Shown: one piece after another, positions 1-9,515 of the stretch | Position numbering within the stretch: position 1 is the first letter of the stretch | Layout: each line of letters begins with the position of its first letter | Source: Thiocapsa roseopersicina | GTDB lineage: Bacteria; Pseudomonadota; Gammaproteobacteria; Chromatiales; Chromatiaceae | DNA: 64,000 nucleotides | NCBI RefSeq assembly: GCF_900106925.1 | Contig: NZ_FNNZ01000004.1 | Coordinates: 62,001-126,000, forward strand | Reading direction: 5' to 3' | The notes under the pieces: generated by a model | The model's input: only the letters and a program-made list of their open reading frames with translations | What the model was told of the DNA's origin: nothing | The model's database searches: none | Made by a program: the position numbers and the translations under genes

Positions 1-1850
1 CGCGACGTCAGAGGAACATAGAGCTGCTCCTGGTAGGTGAGCTTATAGTACTGAAGATCGCTTCCCGGGACGGCGAGGTCTGCCCTCAGCACACGCAACC
101 CGCCTTTGGTCGGGAAGATCGCGGTATCTCGGCTGTCGTTCGTATAGCTTGCCGACAGGATAAAGTCATTGAAGACATTTCCGTTTTCTTCGACGAACTG
201 TTGCGCCAGCTCGGAAAAGTTACCGGCGATGAAATTCGTATACTGATAGCGGACCCCGAGGCCGGCGCGGCTGGTCTCTGAGATGGGCAGGCCGAAGTTC
301 ATGCCCAGCACGCCGACGTCGGTCGAATAATCCGCACCGATCAGCTCGTCGAAATCCGTTTCCCGGTAGGAGACGTTGAAGCCTCGACTGATACCGTCCA
401 CCGTATAGAAGGGATTGGTATAGGCGATCTGATAGAGCTGGGTCGCTTCGCTCGTGTTGACTCCGAACGAGACGCGCTTACCGGTGCCCAGGAAATTGTT
501 CTGCGTCACACTGGCGTTGAACAGAATACCCTGCGACTGTGAGTAACCGACACCCGCCGAAAGATTCCCCGCGGGTTTCTCGGTCACCGTCACATCGACA
601 TCGACTTGGTCGGCGGAACCCGGTACCGCGGGCGTCTCGATGGTGACATCCTCGAAGTAGCCCAAACGCTGGAGCCGCTCGCGCGATTTGCGGACCAGCT
701 CGGCCGAGAACCAGGCCGACTCCAACTGGCGCATCTCTCTGCGCAGGACCTCGTCGCGGGTTCGGGTATTGCCCTTCATATTGACGCGACGCACGTAGAC
801 GCGCTGTCCGGGATCGACGAAGAAGGTCACCGTCACCGTGCGCGCCTCCTCGTCGATCTCGGGAATGGTGTTGACATTCGCGAACGCATAACCGCGATCG
901 CCGAGCAGGTTCGAGATCCGCTCAGCACTTTCGGTGGTCGCCCGACGCGAGAAGAAATCGCCGCGCTTGAGCTGGATAAGAGGAAACAGCTCCTCGGCCG
1001 GGATCGAAGGCTCGCCCGCAAGCTTGATGTCGCCGATCCGGTAGGGCTCACCCTCATCGATGACGACGGTGATATAGATCTCCTTCTTGTCGGCGCTGAT
1101 GGAGACTTGCGTCGACTTGATGTCGAACCGAATAAAGCCGCGATCCAGATAGAAGGAGCGCAGCGTCTCCAAATCACCGGCGAGCTTTTGCTTGGAGTAC
1201 TGATCATTCTTGGAATAGAACGAGGTCCAGCCGGTCGTGCCGAGCTCGAAGCGCTTGAGCAGCTCCTTTTCGGGGAATGCCTCGTTGCCGATGATGGTGA
1301 TCTGCTTGATCCGCGCCGTCAGCCCCTCGGTGATCTCGATGCGAACCGCGACGCGGTTTCGCTCGAGCGGCGAGACCGTCGATTGAATCAGTACACCGTA
1401 CTTGCCGCGCGAGAAATACTGCCGCTCAAGCTCCTGCTCGATACGATCGAGGACCGAACGATCGAAGACGCGTCCCTCCTTGAGCCCGATGTCGGACAAG
1501 GCAGCCGTCAACGCCTTGGTATCGATATCGCGATTGCCGGTGATATCGATCGAGGCGATCGCCGGTCGCTCGCGGACCCAGAGAACGAGCACGTTGCCCT
1601 CGCGCTCGACGCGAACATCGTCGAAGAAGCCAGTTTGGTAGAGCGAGCGAATAATCCCGCCGGTCACGCCGTCTCCGACCGTGTCCCCGACCTGCACCGG
1701 AAGATAGTTGAAGACGGTGCCGGGTGCGATCCGCTGCAGACCCTCCACGCGGATGTCGGCGATCTGGAACACCTCGGCGGCGACCGGCATGTTGATCGCG
1801 AGCAGGAGGGTCATCAGAGCGAGCTGCCGACGTGCGCAGCAACGGAGCAT
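1..1850 (-). CDS. bamA: Outer membrane protein assembly factor BamA (3' end outside window)
   Basis: BamA is the central Omp85 component of the BAM complex, which folds and inserts beta-barrel proteins into the outer membrane. I translated the minus strand from the ATG at 1850; it stays open to base 1 (616 codons). Residues 1-24 look like a signal peptide ending in VAA before EVFQI. About 400 residues follow with the POTRA layout: five repeats, each with a strand-helix-helix-strand pattern and phrases such as IRVEGLQRI, ITGNRDID, ITIIGNEAF, IKLAGEPSI and VNMKGNTRT. The barrel begins near residue 430 with GVGYSQSQG. Family members are about 760-800 residues, so roughly the last 150 (C-terminal strands and terminal aromatic) are missing. 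It follows rseP by 97 bp in the same direction, the usual rseP-bamA order. No strong ribosome-binding site is visible at this ATG. Confidence 0.96.
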   Translation of the reverse strand, partial: MLRCCARRQLALMTLLLAINMPVAAEVFQIADIRVEGLQRIAPGTVFNYLPVQVGDTVGDGVTGGIIRSLYQTGFFDDVRVEREGNVLVLWVRERPAIASIDITGNRDIDTKALTAALSDIGLKEGRVFDRSVLDRIEQELERQYFSRGKYGVLIQSTVSPLERNRVAVRIEITEGLTARIKQITIIGNEAFPEKELLKRFELGTTGWTSFYSKNDQYSKQKLAGDLETLRSFYLDRGFIRFDIKSTQVSISADKKEIYITVVIDEGEPYRIGDIKLAGEPSIPAEELFPLIQLKRGDFFSRRATTESAERISNLLGDRGYAFANVNTIPEIDEEARTVTVTFFVDPGQRVYVRRVNMKGNTRTRDEVLRREMRQLESAWFSAELVRKSRERLQRLGYFEDVTIETPAVPGSADQVDVDVTVTEKPAGNLSAGVGYSQSQGILFNASVTQNNFLGTGKRVSFGVNTSEATQLYQIAYTNPFYTVDGISRGFNVSYRETDFDELIGADYSTDVGVLGMNFGLPISETSRAGLGVRYQYTNFIAGNFSELAQQFVEENGNVFNDFILSASYTNDSRDTAIFPTKGGLRVLRADLAVPGSDLQYYKLTYQEQLYVPLTS

Positions 1851-1947
1851 CAGAGGTATCGCGCGCAAGACAGGGTCCCCTCGATCAAGCCGAAGTCTGC
1901 GGCGCAGTCGGCGTTTCAGGGTCGCAAGTATAAGTGATTCGGCGCGC

Positions 1948-3312
1948 CTAGCCCAATAGCCGGGAGAGATCCAGGTAAAAGGCCAGCGACATGAGGGCGG
2001 CCAGTAGAAAGAGGCCGATCCTCTGGCCCTGCATCTGGGCCTCCTCGGAGAGCGGGCTTCCTTTGACCCACTCGATGAAAAAATACAACAGATGCCCTCC
2101 GTCGAGTACAGGCACCGGCAGGAGGTTGAGGATGCCGAGGCTGATGCTCACAACCGCGAGGAATTTCACGAAGGATTCCAATCCATAGCTCGCGGTTCGC
2201 CCGGCCGTCTCGGCGATCGTGATGGGACCGCTGAGATTCTCCACAGAGGCCTGACCGATCAACATGCGCCCGACGACCCGCAACGTCATGACGCTCATCT
2301 CTACGGTCTTGGAGACGGCCCGATCGAGCGACTCGACGGGACCGTAGCGGACCTCGACGCTGTAATCGTCCATCAAACCCTCCGGAACCAGCACACCGGC
2401 CCCGATCCGACCGATGGTATCCCCCTCGACCTGCGTCGATCGCGGCGTCACGCTCAAGGTAAGGCGCTCGCCGTCGGCGCGCTCGATTTCGACAGCCAAG
2501 GTCTCGTCCGGGTGCTCCTGCACCACGCCGACCCAGTCCTGCCAGCCTTCGATCGGGCGGCCATCGGCCGAGAGAATGCGGTCGCCGCTCTTCAGCCCGG
2601 AGCCTTCGGCCGCTTCGCCCGGAACCAGCTCGCCGATCACAGCGGGCAAGGTCGGACGTTTCGGAGAAAGACCCAGGCGACCGAGGAGATCCGGTTCCTC
2701 GGCCAGACTGCGCACCGCATCGGAGGGGATCCAGCGCGTCAGCTCGCGACCCGAGGCATCGCGCACCTGAACCGCCAGCTCGCGCCCGTCGAGCGATTTG
2801 CCGACGAAAGCGATCAGCGCCGTCTCCCAACTCCCCGCCTCGCGGTCGCCGACCCGGATCAGCTCGTCACCGGACTGGAAACCGGCCTCGGCAGCGATGG
2901 ATTGGGGCTCGACGTCGCCGACGATCGGCCTCAAGCCCGAGTCGCCGGACATGAAGATCGCCCAATACGCGAAGATCGCGAAGAGGAAGTTGAACACTGG
3001 ACCGGCCACGACGATCGCGGAGCGCTTCCAAAGCGCTTGGCGATTGAAGGCAAGATGGGCCTGCGCCGCAGGAACCTCCTCTTCGCGCTCGTCGAGCATC
3101 TTGACGTAACCGCCCAAGGGCACGAGGGCGACGACATACTCGGTCGCATCGGGGTTGCGCTGAATGCGCAGCAAGGGCCGCCCGAAACCGATCGAGAAGC
3201 GCAGAACCTTCACGCCCAAGCGTCTGGCGACCCAAAAGTGCCCGAACTCATGGACGGCGATGAGAATCGCGAGCGCGACGACGAAGGAGCCGATCGTAAA
3301 GAGGATGTCCAT
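1948..3312 (-). CDS. rseP: Site-2 metalloprotease RseP
   Basis: RseP is the inner-membrane zinc protease that cuts anti-sigma factor RseA in the second step of the sigma-E envelope stress cascade; it also clears signal-peptide remnants. The 454-residue product matches the family length (about 450). The first membrane helix carries the zinc motif HEFGH (residues 21-25). Two PDZ domains follow (about 110-200 and 205-295), and the C-terminal helix region has NLLPVPVLDGG, which supplies the third zinc ligand. It lies between dxr and bamA as in other gammaproteobacteria. The ATG is immediately preceded by the end of a repeat element (GCGATTTAAG), so no proper Shine-Dalgarno sequence exists in the 12 bases upstream. 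Confidence 0.96.
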   Translation of the reverse strand: MDILFTIGSFVVALAILIAVHEFGHFWVARRLGVKVLRFSIGFGRPLLRIQRNPDATEYVVALVPLGGYVKMLDEREEEVPAAQAHLAFNRQALWKRSAIVVAGPVFNFLFAIFAYWAIFMSGDSGLRPIVGDVEPQSIAAEAGFQSGDELIRVGDREAGSWETALIAFVGKSLDGRELAVQVRDASGRELTRWIPSDAVRSLAEEPDLLGRLGLSPKRPTLPAVIGELVPGEAAEGSGLKSGDRILSADGRPIEGWQDWVGVVQEHPDETLAVEIERADGERLTLSVTPRSTQVEGDTIGRIGAGVLVPEGLMDDYSVEVRYGPVESLDRAVSKTVEMSVMTLRVVGRMLIGQASVENLSGPITIAETAGRTASYGLESFVKFLAVVSISLGILNLLPVPVLDGGHLLYFFIEWVKGSPLSEEAQMQGQRIGLFLLAALMSLAFYLDLSRLLG

Positions 3313-3313
3313 C

Positions 3314-3505
3314 TTAAATCGCGTCCGGAGAGGCCATTGAGAGGAGAGTTGCGGGCAAGGACTCCGGCCATCAACGGCGATCGGAGTGACGCGATTTAAG
3401 TATTTAATTTTTAATACTATTTAAACCGCGTCGACAAGGACGTCCGAGGGTAGCGCGAGCACATTTTTTGCACGACCACTGAATGCCGATCCGGACGCGG
3501 TTTAA
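3314..3505. repeat. Composite TTAAACCGCG-bounded element, locus 1 (two A-type units)
   Basis: This element fills the whole dxr-rseP gap. The first unit, 3314-3399, runs from TTAAATCGCGTC to GACGCGATTTAA. An AT-rich linker (3400-3420) follows, and then a second unit, 3421-3505, from TTAAACCGCGTC to GACGCGGTTTAA. The right end supplies the TAA stop of dxr (3504-3502) and the left end touches the rseP start codon. Confidence 0.85.
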
Positions 3506-4689
3506 ATCACGCGCAATCGGACCAGGTGTTCTGCGCGCTCGCGTGCCCGCCGATCCACGTCCAAGAGGAAGGCGAGATCCTGGCCCGCAACGTCTTCGTT
3601 CGGAAGCGCCTCGAGCGTAGCGTCGACGACGGCGGCGATCCCCGGGAGATCGAGGCGTCGATCCAGGAAGGCGGCCACGGCGATCTCGTTGGCTGCGTTC
3701 AGGATCGCCGGCGCGGTGCCGCCTTGACGCGCAGCCTTGAAGGCCAGCCCGAGGCAGGGAAAACGGGCAAGATCCGGCTCTTCGAAATTCAGCTGTCCGA
3801 CCTTGAAGAGATCCAGGGGTGCAACGCCGGCATCCAGGCGCGCCGGCCACCCGAGCGCATGGGCGATCGGGGTGCGCATATCGGGATTGCCGAGCTGGGC
3901 GAGCACGGAGCCGTCTTGGTATTGGACCAAGGAGTGGATTACGCTCTGCGGGTGGACAACGACTTGGATGCGATCGGTGTCGGTCCCGAACAGCCAACAG
4001 GCCTCGATGACCTCCAGGCCCTTGTTCATCATGGTGGCCGAGTCGACCGAGATCTTGCGGCCCATCGCCCAGGTGGGATGTGCACACGCCTGCTCGGGGG
4101 TCACGGAGGCGAGTCGCTCGATCGGCCAATCGCGCAGTGGACCGCCGGATGCGGTCAGCAGGATTCGCTCCACCCCGACCGAGGGCAATCCCTCGCAAAA
4201 GTTCGGCGGGAGACACTGGAAGATGGCGTTGTGCTCGCTGTCGATGGGGAGCAGCTCCGCACCGCTCTCCTCCACGGCACGCATGAGCAAGGCGCCGGCC
4301 ACCACCAGAGACTCTTTGTTGGCGAGCAGCAGGCGCTTTCCTGCACGGGCTGCGGCCAGCGTTGGCGGCAGACCCGCGGCACCGACGATCGCCGCCATGA
4401 CGTACTGGGTCTCGGGCATGGTCGCGACCTGCTCGAGACCTTCGACACCCGAGAGGATCTCCGGGCGCCCCGGCATGTCCGAGAGCAGCTCGCGCAAATG
4501 CCGCGCCGCTGTTTCGTCGACCATGACCGCAATCTGCGGGCGGTGGCGCCGGCACTGCTCGGCCATGCGCTCGCTGTCGCGATGCGCCGTCAAGGCGACC
4601 GCGCGAAACCGCTCGGGATGACGAGCGACGACATCGAGGGTGCTCACACCGACCGAGCCGGTCGAGCCAAGGACGGTTACGCCGATCAC
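3502..4689 (-). CDS. dxr: 1-deoxy-D-xylulose 5-phosphate reductoisomerase
   Basis: Dxr catalyses the NADPH-dependent rearrangement and reduction of DXP to methylerythritol 4-phosphate, the committed step of isoprenoid synthesis (quinones, undecaprenol and, in phototrophs, carotenoids and the chlorophyll tail). From the GTG at 4689 the product is 395 residues, against 398 in E. coli. The N-terminal Rossmann motif is [16 protein letters not shown] and the metal/substrate segment [11 protein letters not shown] follow. The reading frame is open further upstream, but the GTG overlaps the cdsA stop as GTGA and places the Rossmann motif at the N-terminus, as expected. The stop TAA is contributed by the adjacent repeat element. 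Confidence 0.95.
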   Translation of the reverse strand: MIGVTVLGSTGSVGVSTLDVVARHPERFRAVALTAHRDSERMAEQCRRHRPQIAVMVDETAARHLRELLSDMPGRPEILSGVEGLEQVATMPETQYVMAAIVGAAGLPPTLAAARAGKRLLLANKESLVVAGALLMRAVEESGAELLPIDSEHNAIFQCLPPNFCEGLPSVGVERILLTASGGPLRDWPIERLASVTPEQACAHPTWAMGRKISVDSATMMNKGLEVIEACWLFGTDTDRIQVVVHPQSVIHSLVQYQDGSVLAQLGNPDMRTPIAHALGWPARLDAGVAPLDLFKVGQLNFEEPDLARFPCLGLAFKAARQGGTAPAILNAANEIAVAAFLDRRLDLPGIAAVVDATLEALPNEDVAGQDLAFLLDVDRRARERAEHLVRLRVI

Positions 4690-5540
4690 GTCGTCACTCC
4701 AATCAAGGTGATACCCAAGGCAAATACAGGTGCGGCTGCCGTCAGGCTGTCGATTCGGTCGAGCATACCGCCATGTCCCGGCAAGAGATGACTCGAGTCT
4801 TTCAGTCCGCGACGACGCTTGAGGAGACTCTCGTAGAGATCCCCGACAATCGAGATCATGACCGACACGCCGCAGACCAGCAGGATCAGGAGGGTTGCCG
4901 TCGCAGTTGCGGACAGGATCCACGCGAACGTCAGACCGCAGATGACGGCCCCGACCATCGCCCCGTAGACGCCGACCCGCGTCTTGCCCGGACTGAGCAC
5001 GGGCGCAAGCTTTGCTCGGCCACCGCCCCAGGCACGGCCGACGAAATAGGCCATGGAATCGGCCGTCCACATCAGAAAGAGCAGGAAGAGGACGAGTGCC
5101 GGCCCCTTATTCGGGAGTCCATGCAGATGAATCAGTGCCGCCCAAGGACCGATCAGAACGAGAAAACCGGCGGCGAGCAGCGGCCACTGAACGCCCTCGA
5201 CCGTCGGGATCTCCCTGATCCGCGGCAGGGCAACCGCCTGCCCCGCCCACCAAAGGGCACTGAGACCGAATAACCAAGGCTGACCCTGCGGCCAGATCCA
5301 GAGGAGCGCCATCGCGAACAGGATCGCAATCGAATAGAGGATGCGCGGGATGGGCCGCGTCAGTCCGGCCAGCGTGCACCATTCGACGGCCGCCAGCATC
5401 AAGACCCCGGCCAAGACGAGTGCGAAGACAGGCGTCGGCAACCAGAGAACGGCGGCGATCACGAGCGGCACCAAGGAAAGTGCCGTAATCGTCCGACGCT
5501 TCAGTGCGTTGGATGCAGGCAAGACGTCAACCTCGCCCAT
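4686..5540 (-). CDS. cdsA: Phosphatidate cytidylyltransferase (CDP-diglyceride synthase)
   Basis: CdsA makes CDP-diacylglycerol from phosphatidic acid and CTP in the inner membrane, the branch point to all phospholipids. The protein is highly hydrophobic with about eight membrane segments. Near its C-terminus it carries the family signature around [18 protein letters not shown] followed by LDRIDSL. I chose the ATG at 5540 (284 residues); another in-frame start lies two codons upstream at 5546. Either start overlaps the end of uppS, so translation is probably coupled. Its stop overlaps the dxr start by four bases (GTGA). Confidence 0.94.
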   Translation of the reverse strand: MGEVDVLPASNALKRRTITALSLVPLVIAAVLWLPTPVFALVLAGVLMLAAVEWCTLAGLTRPIPRILYSIAILFAMALLWIWPQGQPWLFGLSALWWAGQAVALPRIREIPTVEGVQWPLLAAGFLVLIGPWAALIHLHGLPNKGPALVLFLLFLMWTADSMAYFVGRAWGGGRAKLAPVLSPGKTRVGVYGAMVGAVICGLTFAWILSATATATLLILLVCGVSVMISIVGDLYESLLKRRRGLKDSSHLLPGHGGMLDRIDSLTAAAPVFALGITLIGVTT

Positions 5541-6288
5541 AAGCACTCATCGGGGCCTGCATCTCGATCTGCTCGCCGGTTCGCCCGAAACGTCGCTGCC
5601 GGCGCGCATAGTTCTCCAGGGCTCGACCATAGGCGGCCGCATCGAAGTCGGGCCACAGAAGGTCGGTGAAATACAACTCGGAATAGGCGGATTGCCACAG
5701 CACGAAATTGCTCAGGCGTTGCTCCCCGCCGGTGCGAATAAAGAAGTCCGGCTCCGGGAGATCGGGAAACGACAGGCGGCTCGCGAGCGCCTCCTCGTCG
5801 ATCGCATCCGGATCGAGCGCCCCGCTCAGCGCGTCCGCCACGAGCCGCCGGGCTGCCGCGGTAATGTCCCAGCGCCCGCCGTAATTGGCTGCCACTTGCA
5901 GATTGAGGGAGCCGTTCTTTGCGGTCAGCTCCTCGGCCTCGGCGATCCGCCGTTGTAGCTTTTCCGGGAAGGCCCCGCGTTCGCCGATGATGCGCAGCCG
6001 AACATCGTTCTCGTTCAGGCGGCGCACCTCGCCGCGCAACGCGCTCATGAAGAGCTCCATGAGGATGTTGACCTCCGAGCGCGGTCGCTGCCAATTCTCG
6101 CTGCTGAAGGCGAAGAGGGTCAGAGTTCCCACACCGCGTCGAACGCTCTCCTCCACCACGGCACGGACGCTTTTCACGCCCTCCCGATGACCTGCCGTGC
6201 GGGGACGATCGCGCTGCTTGGCCCAGCGGCCGTTGCCGTCCATGATGATGGCGACATGCCGAGGCACGGATGGATCCGGATCGCTCAT
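5527..6288 (-). CDS. uppS: Undecaprenyl diphosphate synthase (cis-prenyltransferase)
   Basis: UppS condenses eight isopentenyl units onto farnesyl diphosphate to make the C55 lipid carrier for peptidoglycan and O-antigen synthesis. The signature HVAIIMDGNGRWAK lies near the N-terminus with catalytic Asp in MDGNGRW; the conserved C-terminal segment FFIRTGGEQRLSNF is also present. From the ATG at 6288 the length is 253 residues, the same as in E. coli. An in-frame GTG at 6315 would add nine residues; neither start has a clear Shine-Dalgarno sequence. The 3' end overlaps cdsA. Confidence 0.95.
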   Translation of the reverse strand: MSDPDPSVPRHVAIIMDGNGRWAKQRDRPRTAGHREGVKSVRAVVEESVRRGVGTLTLFAFSSENWQRPRSEVNILMELFMSALRGEVRRLNENDVRLRIIGERGAFPEKLQRRIAEAEELTAKNGSLNLQVAANYGGRWDITAAARRLVADALSGALDPDAIDEEALASRLSFPDLPEPDFFIRTGGEQRLSNFVLWQSAYSELYFTDLLWPDFDAAAYGRALENYARRQRRFGRTGEQIEMQAPMSAYGRG

Positions 6289-6346
6289 TGCGACTGCGGG
6301 CGTTGCAATATCCACGGTGGTCGTTGTCGGGATCGCCCGCCCCGCC

Positions 6347-6904
6347 TCAGATCGACATCAAGTCCGCTTCTTTCTCCGCCAAGACCGCATCCACATCCTT
6401 GATGTACTGATCGGTCAACTTCTGAACCAGATCCTGACCGCGGCGCTCGTCGTCCTCGGAGATCATCTTGTCCTTCACGAGCTCCTTTAGATCATGGTTG
6501 GCATCGCGGCGAATGTTGCGCACGGCGACCCGCGCCTGCTCGGCCTCGTTGCGTGCGACCTTGATGAGGTCGCGTCGCCGCTCTTCGGTCAGCGCCGGCA
6601 TTGGGACGCGAATGACGGTCCCCGCGGTATTGGGGTTGAGCCCGAGGTCCGATTGCATGATGGCCTTCTCGACGGCCTGCACCATGTTTCGCTCCCACGG
6701 CGTCACGGCCAGCGTTCGCGCGTCCTCCGCGCTCACGTTGGCGACCTGCCGGATCGGCATCTCGGAGCCGTAGTAGGAGACCATCACGTGGTCCAAAAGG
6801 GAGGGATGCGCCCGGCCTGTTCGGATCTTGGCCAGCTCATGGCTCAGTGCATCGACGCTCTTGGCCATGCGCTCCGCAGCGTCCTTCTTGATGTCGTCGA
6901 TCAT
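6347..6904 (-). CDS. frr: Ribosome recycling factor
   Basis: RRF splits the post-termination ribosome together with EF-G. The 185-residue length is that of the family. The three-helix bundle pattern is clear: an N-terminal amphipathic helix ([17 protein letters not shown]), the conserved [13 protein letters not shown], and a C-terminal coiled helix ending [17 protein letters not shown]. It starts one base after the pyrH stop, the usual pyrH-frr arrangement, so the two genes are co-translated from one message. Confidence 0.97.
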   Translation of the reverse strand: MIDDIKKDAAERMAKSVDALSHELAKIRTGRAHPSLLDHVMVSYYGSEMPIRQVANVSAEDARTLAVTPWERNMVQAVEKAIMQSDLGLNPNTAGTVIRVPMPALTEERRRDLIKVARNEAEQARVAVRNIRRDANHDLKELVKDKMISEDDERRGQDLVQKLTDQYIKDVDAVLAEKEADLMSI

Positions 6905-6905
6905 G

Positions 6906-7628
6906 TCAATTCCCGCTCACGACCAAGGAGCCGACGTCTTCACCGCGGATCAACCGCAGGAGCGCGCCGGGCTCGTTGATATTCATTACACGTAGTGGCA
7001 TGCCATGGTCACGACACAGCACAATCGCCGTCGTGTCCATGACCTGCAGTCCTTCACGAAGCGCACGATCATAACTGATGCGGGGGTAGAAGGTCGCCCC
7101 CGGATCGATCATCGGGTCGGCCGAGTAGATGCCGTCGACCTTGGTGGCCTTGATCAGCAGATCCGCACCGACCTCGATCGCACGCAGGCTAGCGGCCGAA
7201 TCGGTTGTAAAGAACGGGTTGCCGGTCCCGGCGGCAAAGACGACCACCCGACCCTTATCGAGATGCCGCATGGCGCGCCGCCGGATGTAATCCTCGCAGA
7301 CCTGATTGATCTTCAGGGCCGACATCACGCGCGCCGCGACACCCAGACGCTCGAGCGCATCCTGCATCGCCAGCCCGTTCATGACGGTCGCGAGCATCCC
7401 CATCTGGTCGCCGGTGACGCGGTCCATACCCTTGGCCGCAAGACCCGCTCCGCGAAAGATGTTGCCGCCACCGATGACCAATCCCACCTGAACGCCGACG
7501 GCGGCCAGATCACGGATCTCGCCGGCAAAGCGGTCCAGAACCTCCGGATCGATGCCGTAAGCCTCGGAGCCGGCCAATGCCTCGCCGCTGAGCTTGAGCA
7601 GGATGCGTCGATAAAGTGGCACCGTCAT
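6906..7628 (-). CDS. pyrH: Uridylate kinase
   Basis: PyrH phosphorylates UMP to UDP and is the hexameric, GTP-activated bacterial enzyme of the amino-acid-kinase fold. The 240 residues match E. coli (241). Visible motifs are [10 protein letters not shown] at the N-terminus (phosphate binding), [27 protein letters not shown], and the C-terminal nucleotide segment with [17 protein letters not shown]. It is part of the rpsB-tsf-pyrH-frr series. A stem-loop separates it from tsf, so its expression may be partly uncoupled from the two translation genes. Confidence 0.97.
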   Translation of the reverse strand: MTVPLYRRILLKLSGEALAGSEAYGIDPEVLDRFAGEIRDLAAVGVQVGLVIGGGNIFRGAGLAAKGMDRVTGDQMGMLATVMNGLAMQDALERLGVAARVMSALKINQVCEDYIRRRAMRHLDKGRVVVFAAGTGNPFFTTDSAASLRAIEVGADLLIKATKVDGIYSADPMIDPGATFYPRISYDRALREGLQVMDTTAIVLCRDHGMPLRVMNINEPGALLRLIRGEDVGSLVVSGN

Positions 7629-7660
7629 GGCGGGAGGACCTCGTCATGGGTTGAGTCGAA

Positions 7661-7689
7661 GAAGGCTGCGCGTCAATCGCGCAACCTTC
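7661..7689 (-). terminator. Intercistronic stem-loop between tsf and pyrH
   Basis: Read on the minus strand, GAAGGTTGCGC and GCGCAGCCTTC pair over 11 positions (one G-U) around a 7-base loop. No U-tract follows, so it is more likely an attenuator or an mRNA-stability hairpin than a strong terminator. This is an inference from structure only. Confidence 0.5.
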
Positions 7690-7721
7690 GGGGACCAGTC
7701 GGTCGGATCGGGTCGCGCGGG

Positions 7722-8609
7722 TCAGGTCGAGCGAACCTGCGCCATGACCTCTTCGGCGAAGTTCTCGACCTTCTTCTCGATGCCCTCGCCGACCTCGACA
7801 CGAGCAAATCGGTAGACCCTTGCACCCGCCTGCTTCAGGAGCTTCTCCACCGATGTATCCGGATCCTTCACGAACGGCTGACCGAGCAGGGTCACCTCTT
7901 CGAGATACTTGCGCACGCGCCCGTCGATGATCTTGTCGACGATCGCCTCGGGCTTGCCGCTGTCGAGCGCTTGCGCCTTGAAGATCTCACGCTCTTTGGC
8001 GAGCGTCTCGGGCGGAACCTCGTCGGCCCCGAGACACAGCGGGTTGGTCGCTGCGATATGCATGGCGATGTCGCGCCCGAGCGCCTCGTCGCCGCCGCTC
8101 ATCTCGAGCACCACGCCGATGCGAACACCGTGACGATAGCTGTAGAGACTGCCTTCGACATCGTCGAAGCGCACCAAACGACGCACCTGGACATTCTCGC
8201 CGATCTTGGTAATCAGGCCCTCGCGAGCCTGATCGACGGTACTCTCCGCGTCGTCGCAAAGGGCCGTCGCCGACAGGGACTCGGCATCTGCCATGTCGCC
8301 TGCGAGCGCCGTCGCGGCGACCGACTGCGCAAAGCCGAGAAAATTGGTGTCCTTCGCCACGAAATCGGTCTCGCAGTTGATCTCGACCAGGACGCCGCGC
8401 TTGCCGCCCGGTGCGATCTCGATCATGACTACGCCCTCGGCGGCCGTGCGACCGGACTTTTTCGCGGCCTTCGCCTGACCGGCTTTGCGCATCGCCTCGA
8501 TTGCCGCTTCGATATCGCCGTCGGACTCCACCAGCGCCTTCTTGCACTCCATCATGCCGGCGCCGGTGCGCTCCCGGAGCTCTTTCACCAATGCCGCTGT
8601 GATCGCCAT
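7722..8609 (-). CDS. tsf: Elongation factor Ts
   Basis: EF-Ts is the guanine-nucleotide exchange factor for EF-Tu. The product is 295 residues (E. coli 283). The N-terminal UBA-like domain shows KELRERTGAGMMECKKAL, and the core has FVAKDTNFLGFAQ, close to the conserved TDFVAKD motif. The C-terminus carries FVKDPDTSVEKLL. The start is supported by AGGAAG seven bases upstream of the ATG. It lies 135 bp downstream of rpsB with two hairpins in the gap, as expected for an operon in which S2 and EF-Ts levels differ. Confidence 0.97.
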   Translation of the reverse strand: MAITAALVKELRERTGAGMMECKKALVESDGDIEAAIEAMRKAGQAKAAKKSGRTAAEGVVMIEIAPGGKRGVLVEINCETDFVAKDTNFLGFAQSVAATALAGDMADAESLSATALCDDAESTVDQAREGLITKIGENVQVRRLVRFDDVEGSLYSYRHGVRIGVVLEMSGGDEALGRDIAMHIAATNPLCLGADEVPPETLAKEREIFKAQALDSGKPEAIVDKIIDGRVRKYLEEVTLLGQPFVKDPDTSVEKLLKQAGARVYRFARVEVGEGIEKKVENFAEEVMAQVRST

Positions 8610-8658
8610 CGTTTGCTTCCTCGGTCCCTCACGGGACGACTTCGGGTTGTACTGGATG

Positions 8659-8726
8659 CGTTCGCACCCGAGGGCTCGGGCGCGAACGAAGAATGGAGGC
8701 GCGCCCGGATCGGATCCGGAGCGCGC
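8659..8726 (-). terminator. Two tandem hairpins between rpsB and tsf
   Basis: The first hairpin is CGTTCGC, one mismatch, CCCGAG, two bases, CTCGGG, one mismatch, GCGAACG (8659-8688). The second pairs GCGCGC plus CCGGAT with their complements around a tight loop (8699-8726). Neither is followed by a U-tract in the minus-strand transcript. An intercistronic attenuator or RNase-processing role is plausible; the function is inferred. Confidence 0.5.
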
Positions 8727-8744
8727 TCGGGTAGCGCAGCCGGC

Positions 8745-9515
8745 CTACTCGGCTTCGGCAAGAGCGCTCGGCGCCGCCTCGCTCTCGACAGGGGCATCGA
8801 TAAAGGTGTCGCCGCGCCCGACCATAGCGGCCGCAGTGTTGCGGCCGTCGAGGATCGCATCCGCCGCGCCGCTGATATACAGGCGCACCGCGCGGATCGC
8901 GTCGTCGTTACCCGGGATCACGTAGTCGACCTTGCTCGGATCATTGTTGGTATCGACCACGCCCACCACCGGGATACCGAGCTTGTTGGCTTCGGTGACG
9001 GCGATCTTCTCGTGGCCCACATCGATGACGAACATGGCATCAGGGAGACCTTCCATCTCCTTGATGCCACCGATGCTCTGCTCGAGCTTCGCGCGCTCGC
9101 GCGCGAGACCCAGTGCTTCCTTCTTGTTGAAGCGCTCGATCGTCCCTTCCGCGAACATCGTCTCGAGCTCCTTGAGGCGCTTGACCGAGTGCCGGATGGT
9201 CTTGAAGTTGGTCAGCATTCCGCCGAGCCAGCGATGATTGACGAAGGGCATCCCGCAACGCAGGGCCTCTTCCTGAATCGCCTCGCGCGCCGCACGCTTG
9301 GTGCCGACGAAGAGGATACGGCCGCCGTTGGCCGTCAATGAACCCATGAAGTTGACGGCCTCTTGGTAGAGTGGCAGCGTCTTTTCCAGGTTCACGATGT
9401 GGATCTTGTTGCGTTGCCCGAAGATGAAGGCCCCCATTTTGGGGTTCCAGTAGCGGGTCTGATGTCCGAAATGGACACCCGCTTCCAACATCTGGCGCAT
9501 GGTCACGTCGCTCAA
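8745..9515 (-). CDS. rpsB: 30S ribosomal protein S2
   Basis: S2 is the small-subunit protein that binds near the 16S rRNA head-platform junction with S1. The family opening [20 protein letters not shown] and [11 protein letters not shown] is unmistakable. I chose the TTG at 9515 (product MSDVTMRQ..., 256 residues) because AGGAAG lies seven bases upstream and the offset matches E. coli MATVSMRDML. The ATG at 9500 is a possible alternative, and a long in-frame extension upstream is noncoding leader. A rare TTG start is consistent with an autoregulated ribosomal-protein message. It is the first gene of rpsB-tsf-pyrH-frr. Confidence 0.95.
   Translation of the reverse strand: MSDVTMRQMLEAGVHFGHQTRYWNPKMGAFIFGQRNKIHIVNLEKTLPLYQEAVNFMGSLTANGGRILFVGTKRAAREAIQEEALRCGMPFVNHRWLGGMLTNFKTIRHSVKRLKELETMFAEGTIERFNKKEALGLARERAKLEQSIGGIKEMEGLPDAMFVIDVGHEKIAVTEANKLGIPVVGVVDTNNDPSKVDYVIPGNDDAIRAVRLYISGAADAILDGRNTAAAMVGRGDTFIDAPVESEAAPSALAEAE

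Noticed and set aside
606-1937. Plus-strand frame of 443 codons
   Set aside because: It is the antisense of bamA, whose POTRA domains and signal peptide are clear on the minus strand.
7005-9341. A 778-codon open frame on the plus strand
   Set aside because: It is exactly antisense to pyrH, tsf and rpsB, has no recognisable domain, and is the expected shadow of high-GC coding sequence.
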